This document shows, piece by piece, positions 21,887 through 25,794 of a stretch of 25,794 nt of DNA. Source of the DNA: Promethearchaeota archaeon (GTDB lineage Archaea; Asgardarchaeota; Lokiarchaeia; Sigynarchaeales; SOKP01); the NCBI GenBank assembly GCA_016839845.1, contig JAEOTL010000310.1, positions 1 to 25,794 on the forward strand, read 5' to 3'. How positions within the stretch are numbered: the first letter of the stretch is position 1; the number at the start of each line of letters is the position of its first letter. The notes beneath the pieces are model-generated. The model made no database searches, was not told where the DNA came from, and saw nothing but the letters and a program-made list of their open reading frames with translations. A program made the translations under genes and the position numbers.

Positions 21887-22558
21887 ATGAAAGAAAAAAT
21901 ACTAAAAGAATTAGATGCAGATGGGATCCGATCAGTTTTTCTTAAGTATACGAGATTAGCTTATGAAAGTATCCCAGAGATAGACAAACCTCTTATCCTC
22001 GATATTGGATGCGGAACAGGGATGCCTACCTTAGAATTGGCTAAGTTAAGCAATGGTGAAATAACTGGCATTGATATTGATCAAAAAGTTTTGGACAAAT
22101 TCAACCTAGAAATTAAACAAAAAGGTCTTACAAGCAGAATTAAAGTATTTAATCGTTCGGTGTATGACACAAAATTCGAGGACAACACGTTTGATATTAT
22201 TTGGGAAGAAGGTGTTATACATCTTCTTGATCTCAAAAAAACCTTAACAGAATGTAATAGAATTTTAAGACTGAATGGTTTCTTGGTTACAGGTGAAGCA
22301 ACGAAGTGGGCGGGAAGGAAGCTTAAACATTTCCCTCGGTACGGATTTGAGCTTATTAAAGAAATACCTTGGGAAGAAGGATGCTGGTGGAATGAATATT
22401 ATAGCCCGTTGGAAGAAAAAATAAAAAATCTGCGAAATAAATTTAACAATCTGGATGAAATCAAAGAAATTCAACAACATTTGATGGAGATCGAAATGGT
22501 TAAGAAAGATCCCTTACAGTTTGATTGCGTAACTTATATAATGCAAAAGATTAACTAA
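21887..22558 (+). CDS. Class I SAM-dependent methyltransferase
   Basis: This 223-residue protein has the Rossmann-type methyltransferase motifs. Motif I is LILDIGCGTGMPTLEL (G41-C-G-T-G45), the acidic end of strand 2 is ITGIDIDQKVL, and NTFDIIWEEGVIHLL is motif IV. ECNRILRLNGFLVTGE follows as post-motif III. The C-terminal part has a Trp-rich segment (PWEEGCWWNEYY) that may form the substrate lid. It belongs to the UbiE/Methyltransf_11 type that methylates small molecules, but the substrate cannot be read. An AGAGGAA site lies before the ATG, and the UvrA-like gene starts 19 bases after its stop, so it is part of the PadR-led operon. Confidence 0.9.
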   Translation: MKEKILKELDADGIRSVFLKYTRLAYESIPEIDKPLILDIGCGTGMPTLELAKLSNGEITGIDIDQKVLDKFNLEIKQKGLTSRIKVFNRSVYDTKFEDNTFDIIWEEGVIHLLDLKKTLTECNRILRLNGFLVTGEATKWAGRKLKHFPRYGFELIKEIPWEEGCWWNEYYSPLEEKIKNLRNKFNNLDEIKEIQQHLMEIEMVKKDPLQFDCVTYIMQKIN

Positions 22559-22577
22559 TGGAGGGGAGGAGTTAAGA

Positions 22578-25073
22578 ATGGATGAGATAAAAGTCGTGGG
22601 AGCTAGGATTCATAATTTAAAGAATATTAACGTTAATATTCCGAAAGGAAAGATGATTCTTATTACGGGAGTGTCTGGTTCCGGTAAATCAAGCCTAGCT
22701 TTTGATATAATATTTGATGAAGGGATGAATAGATATCTTCAGTCAATTGGTTTTCCCCCGAAATTTGAAGATGAAAAACCCTTCGATTTAATTGAAGGTT
22801 TAAGTCCGACTGTTGCAGTAGAGCAGAGAACCACCCGCATTTTTAATCCTCGTTCCACAGTAGGGACTAGAACAGGTATCTACGGGATGTTAAGGATGCT
22901 CTATGTAACTGAAGGTGTTTTAATTTGCCCGATATGTAAGGAACCTGTAAATGATAATCTTGAATGCGACCTATGTGGTATGGTTATAGAGAGACTTCAG
23001 ATAAAGCATTTTTCATTTAATGAACCCTCAGGAATGTGTTTGGAGTGCAGAGGAAGAGGATATACATCACATATTTCAGAAGATCTGATTATCCCCGACG
23101 ATAATAAAAATATTATTGAGATTACGAAAGCAGGCTCAGCAGTCTTCGCAGATCAATTAAAATTGGTACAACAATTACCAAACTTTTATGATTTCGATAT
23201 AAATACTCCTTTTAGGGATTTATCAGAGGATATAAAAAAAATGTTCCTATATGGTAGTGGTAAAACACTAGATTTTAAATGGGAGTCTAAAAGGTTTTCG
23301 GGTAAATTAGAATATGAATATGAAGGAATAATACCCCATATTAAACGGGCATTAGCAGAAAGCAAAAGTGCCTATAGAAGAAATAGAATAAATAATTACA
23401 TGATAAAATCAAAATGTGAAGAGTGTGAGGGATATAGGGTAAATGAACAGGCTCGAAGTATCAAGCTCGGAGATAAACATATTGGCGAATTAGCTTTGAT
23501 GACTATTGATAATTTTATCGACTTTCTAGATCATCTTTCAGAAAATAATGTCCAGAGTCCTCAAGGTAATTCTATAGTAGACAGTTTAAAGGAAGGATTA
23601 AGCCATATGGCAGATGTAGGTTTATCATATTTACATTTGAATCGATCACTTCCAACTCTGAGTGGAGGAGAGCTCCAAAGATTATCACTTATGACTCATT
23701 TAGACGCTGGCCTTGATTCCCTCATTTATATATTAGATGAACCAAGTATGAGTTTACATGAAAAAGAAAAAGATTCTTTAATTAAAATATTACTAAGGCT
23801 TAAAGACTTAGGAAATACTGTTATTGTTGTTGAACATGATAAGCGGTTTATTGAAATTGCGGATGAAGTAATTGATATAGGCCCTGGAGCGGGAATCAAT
23901 GGGGGAAATATAGTTTATCAAGGATTACTTAGAGCGATCAAATCAATTAAGGAATCCCATACTGGTCAGTTCTTAGCGGGTATTGTATCACTTCCTAAAA
24001 AATCTAAGGAAGATCAAAGGACTATTAATAATACAACCAAATTCATTACTCTCAAAAATGCTAAGACCAATAATTTGAAGAATGTAACATTAAAGATTCC
24101 TTTAGGGATGATGGTGGGGTTATGTGGGGTATCAGGGTCCGGAAAAAGTTCATTGATTTTGGACACCTTGGTTCCTTTATTAACCCCCTATTACAAGAGA
24201 GGAGCTGATTTGCCCAAAAAGAAAGCAAATAATAACAGCAATAATGAAGAAAATGGAGATGAACTGCTCGAATATTCTGGTACTGTCGAAGGATGGGAAT
24301 ATATCGATAAATTAGTAGTAGTAAGTCAAAAACCGATTTCAAGAGTAAGAACTTCCACTCCTAGTTCGTTTATAGGAATTTGGGATAAGATTAGGAATGT
24401 TTTCGCTAAAACCCCAGAAGCCAAGAAAAGAAAATATGCAGCAGGTCATTTCTCCTACAATTCGGATAAGGGAAAATGTCCCTCTTGTAAAGGGCAAGGA
24501 GTACAAGATCTTCAGATATCCTTTCTTAGCAGCTTTGAAATACCATGCAAAGAATGCAAAGGCTCAAGATACCTACCCGAAATTTTAGAGGTTAAATATA
24601 AAGGAAAATCAATAACAGATGTACTTAATATGACTGTTACAGAAGCTTTGGAGCTATTCAAATCACAAAGTAGTGTAGCCAACGTCTTAAAGATATTGGA
24701 TGAAATTGGTATGGGATACATAACATTAGGACAACCGGCCCCAACTCTTAGTGGGGGTGAAGCCCAGAGAATAAAATTAGCAAAAGAACTAGGCAAAACC
24801 CGGAAGGGAAATTCACTATATATATTGGATGAGCCTACAGTAAGTTTATCATTCTATGATGCTGTGAAACTCATGGAATTGCTTGAACAACTCGTACAAG
24901 AAGGAAATAGCGTAATAATTATAGAACACGACCCAGACATCCTCGAGTATACCGATTATCTTATTGAATTAGGTCCTGAGGGTGGCCCTCGAGGAGGAGA
25001 GGTAATTGCGATTGGAACTCCTGAAGAAATTAAAAAGAATAAAAATTCCAATACGGGTTTTTATTTAAATTAA
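22578..25073 (+). CDS. UvrA-like double ABC ATPase (copy 1), probably not canonical UvrA
   Basis: This 831-residue protein has the two-ATPase plan of UvrA. The first half has Walker A GVSGSGKSS (31-39), a four-Cys unit CPIC..CDLC (117-133), CLECRGRGY (154-162), signature LSGGELQR (361-368) and Walker B ILDEPS (385-390). The second half has Walker A GVSGSGKSS (517-525), zinc segments CPSCKGQG and CKECKGSRY, LSGGEAQR (724-731) and ILDEPT (749-754). It is about 110 residues shorter than typical UvrA, and both D-loops are altered: EPSMSLH and EPTVSLS where EPSIGLH and EPTTGLH are usual. An Asn-rich insert lies at 551-560. No uvrB or uvrC is nearby. UvrA-like relatives such as DrrC give resistance to DNA-binding drugs, which suits the PadR-led setting. 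A GGAGGGGAGGAG site precedes the ATG. Confidence 0.9.
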   Translation: MDEIKVVGARIHNLKNINVNIPKGKMILITGVSGSGKSSLAFDIIFDEGMNRYLQSIGFPPKFEDEKPFDLIEGLSPTVAVEQRTTRIFNPRSTVGTRTGIYGMLRMLYVTEGVLICPICKEPVNDNLECDLCGMVIERLQIKHFSFNEPSGMCLECRGRGYTSHISEDLIIPDDNKNIIEITKAGSAVFADQLKLVQQLPNFYDFDINTPFRDLSEDIKKMFLYGSGKTLDFKWESKRFSGKLEYEYEGIIPHIKRALAESKSAYRRNRINNYMIKSKCEECEGYRVNEQARSIKLGDKHIGELALMTIDNFIDFLDHLSENNVQSPQGNSIVDSLKEGLSHMADVGLSYLHLNRSLPTLSGGELQRLSLMTHLDAGLDSLIYILDEPSMSLHEKEKDSLIKILLRLKDLGNTVIVVEHDKRFIEIADEVIDIGPGAGINGGNIVYQGLLRAIKSIKESHTGQFLAGIVSLPKKSKEDQRTINNTTKFITLKNAKTNNLKNVTLKIPLGMMVGLCGVSGSGKSSLILDTLVPLLTPYYKRGADLPKKKANNNSNNEENGDELLEYSGTVEGWEYIDKLVVVSQKPISRVRTSTPSSFIGIWDKIRNVFAKTPEAKKRKYAAGHFSYNSDKGKCPSCKGQGVQDLQISFLSSFEIPCKECKGSRYLPEILEVKYKGKSITDVLNMTVTEALELFKSQSSVANVLKILDEIGMGYITLGQPAPTLSGGEAQRIKLAKELGKTRKGNSLYILDEPTVSLSFYDAVKLMELLEQLVQEGNSVIIIEHDPDILEYTDYLIELGPEGGPRGGEVIAIGTPEEIKKNKNSNTGFYLN

Positions 25074-25139
25074 ATTTACTTAACTCAATAGTTAGAAAGA
25101 CGTAAAAATAATTTTCAACATAAAAAAAAAAATAAATCA

Positions 25140-25794
25140 ATGGATATCGAGATAAAAGGAGCAACAGAAAATAACCTTAAGAACATCGACGTTACATTTT
25201 CCGGTGGCTTAACGGTCGTAACCGGAATATCAGGGAGTGGAAAATCTTCACTTGTGTTCGATACTCTATATCATGAGTCAAATCGTCGATTGATCGAATT
25301 ATTCGGCTATAGTCGAAAATGGGCGAGTCAGAGATCCTCTTATAAACTTGCTCCAGCTAAAGTAGGGTCAATAAATGGATTAGGTCCCGCAGTTGCGGTT
25401 GGACAGAATTTACTAAATAGAAACCCCGGCTCAACTTTAGCTACCGCATCAGGATTGCATCCCTTATTTAGATTGCTCTATGCAAGGTTTGGTATAAGAA
25501 AATGTCCTAATTGTGGTGCCGATGTTAATATCTTAACCCATGATGAAATACTTAATTATCTTGTTAGCCTGGCTCAGGAAAAATCTATTGTTGTGTATTC
25601 CCAACTCGTAAATAACGCATTTGGAAGTCACAAAACTTTACTTCATCTTTTATCAGAGCAATTTGCCTTGAAAGATCTGTATATAGATAATAAAGAATGG
25701 GATGGTTCTGAATTAGATCCTAATAAACTTCATAATATCTTAATAAAATTAGCACATATTGATAATTCAGCTTCAATTGAATCTATACGTGAGA
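25140..25794 (+). CDS. UvrA-like ABC ATPase (copy 2), 5' part, truncated by the window edge
   Basis: The frame opens with ATG at 25140 and stays open to the last base, giving 218 residues. It starts MDIEIKGATENNLKNIDV, then has Walker A GISGSGKSSLVFDTLYHE (about 30-47). GLGPAVAVGQNLLNRNPGSTLATASGL follows in two overlapping parts, matching the UvrA region that reads as VEQ..NPRSTVGT in copy 1. A CPNCGADVN zinc-type pair comes next. It is clearly a distant paralogue of the preceding gene, not a fragment of it. The 66-base gap holds an A-rich tract but no clear TATA element, so co-transcription with copy 1 is possible. Length, second ATPase half and zinc sites cannot be judged. Confidence 0.9.
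   Translation, partial: MDIEIKGATENNLKNIDVTFSGGLTVVTGISGSGKSSLVFDTLYHESNRRLIELFGYSRKWASQRSSYKLAPAKVGSINGLGPAVAVGQNLLNRNPGSTLATASGLHPLFRLLYARFGIRKCPNCGADVNILTHDEILNYLVSLAQEKSIVVYSQLVNNAFGSHKTLLHLLSEQFALKDLYIDNKEWDGSELDPNKLHNILIKLAHIDNSASIESIRE

Noticed and set aside
22578..25073. Annotation as canonical repair UvrA
   Set aside because: Shorter than UvrA, altered D-loops, tandem with a second unlike copy and no uvrB or uvrC nearby; a UvrA-like resistance-type protein fits better.
1..25794. CRISPR array, tRNA or rRNA genes, insertion sequences
   Set aside because: No regularly spaced repeats, no cloverleaf-like segments in the short intergenic gaps, and no transposase or terminal repeats were found by reading.

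Overview
The window looks like a stretch of an AT-rich anaerobic archaeal chromosome. The archaeal evidence is a BpsA-type branched-chain polyamine synthase domain, a tungsten-type aldehyde:ferredoxin oxidoreductase with a ferredoxin partner, a ferredoxin-nitroreductase, an iron-sulfur-flavoprotein-like reductase, and several promoters with a TATA element about 25 bases before a start codon. Shine-Dalgarno sites (GGAGG type) are also common inside operons. Gene density is high, no intergenic stretch exceeds about 180 bases, and I see no rRNA, tRNA, CRISPR array or transposon. An Asgard-type archaeon would fit the mixture of archaeal and bacterial-type genes, but this is inference; no marker gene in the window fixes the lineage.

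Left part (1-8834). The end of a membrane protein and a terminator-like hairpin come first. A three-gene operon follows: two paralogous six-helix membrane proteins and a winged-helix regulator. On the minus strand are a SlyD-like FKBP isomerase and a GyrI-like sensor plus ArsR-like regulator pair. A plus-strand run then holds a TrmO-like methyltransferase, an unrecognised cysteine-rich protein, a GNAT-YoaP acetyltransferase, an Fpg/Nei-type DNA glycosylase lacking the usual N-terminal proline, and a ferredoxin-nitroreductase fusion. A DinB-like protein and an iron-sulfur flavoprotein-like reductase lie on the minus strand.

Middle part (8895-18744). This holds an S9 prolyl-oligopeptidase-family peptidase, a possible PD-(D/E)XK-like protein with a winged helix, and a minus-strand operon. 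The first gene of that operon is a fusion of branched-chain polyamine synthase (BpsA) with S-adenosylmethionine decarboxylase; a DUF3795 protein and a HAD hydrolase follow. Divergent from it is a cytoplasmic-looking parallel beta-helix protein resembling GH141. Next on the minus strand is the aldehyde oxidoreductase operon: 8Fe ferredoxin, AOR large subunit and small winged-helix protein. The AOR has Asp in place of one of the four cluster cysteines.

Right part (18905-25794). A CPBP membrane protease is divergent from a PadR-led gene cluster across an intergenic region rich in inverted repeats. The cluster encodes PadR, a BtrH-type acyltransferase/peptidase-fold protein, DUF3795, a SAM methyltransferase and a UvrA-like double ABC ATPase. 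A second UvrA-like gene runs off the window. I read this as a ligand-controlled locus that modifies or protects against a small molecule, possibly a DNA-binding one. It is the best candidate here for an undescribed system, and the BpsA-AdoMetDC fusion is the most clear-cut single novelty.
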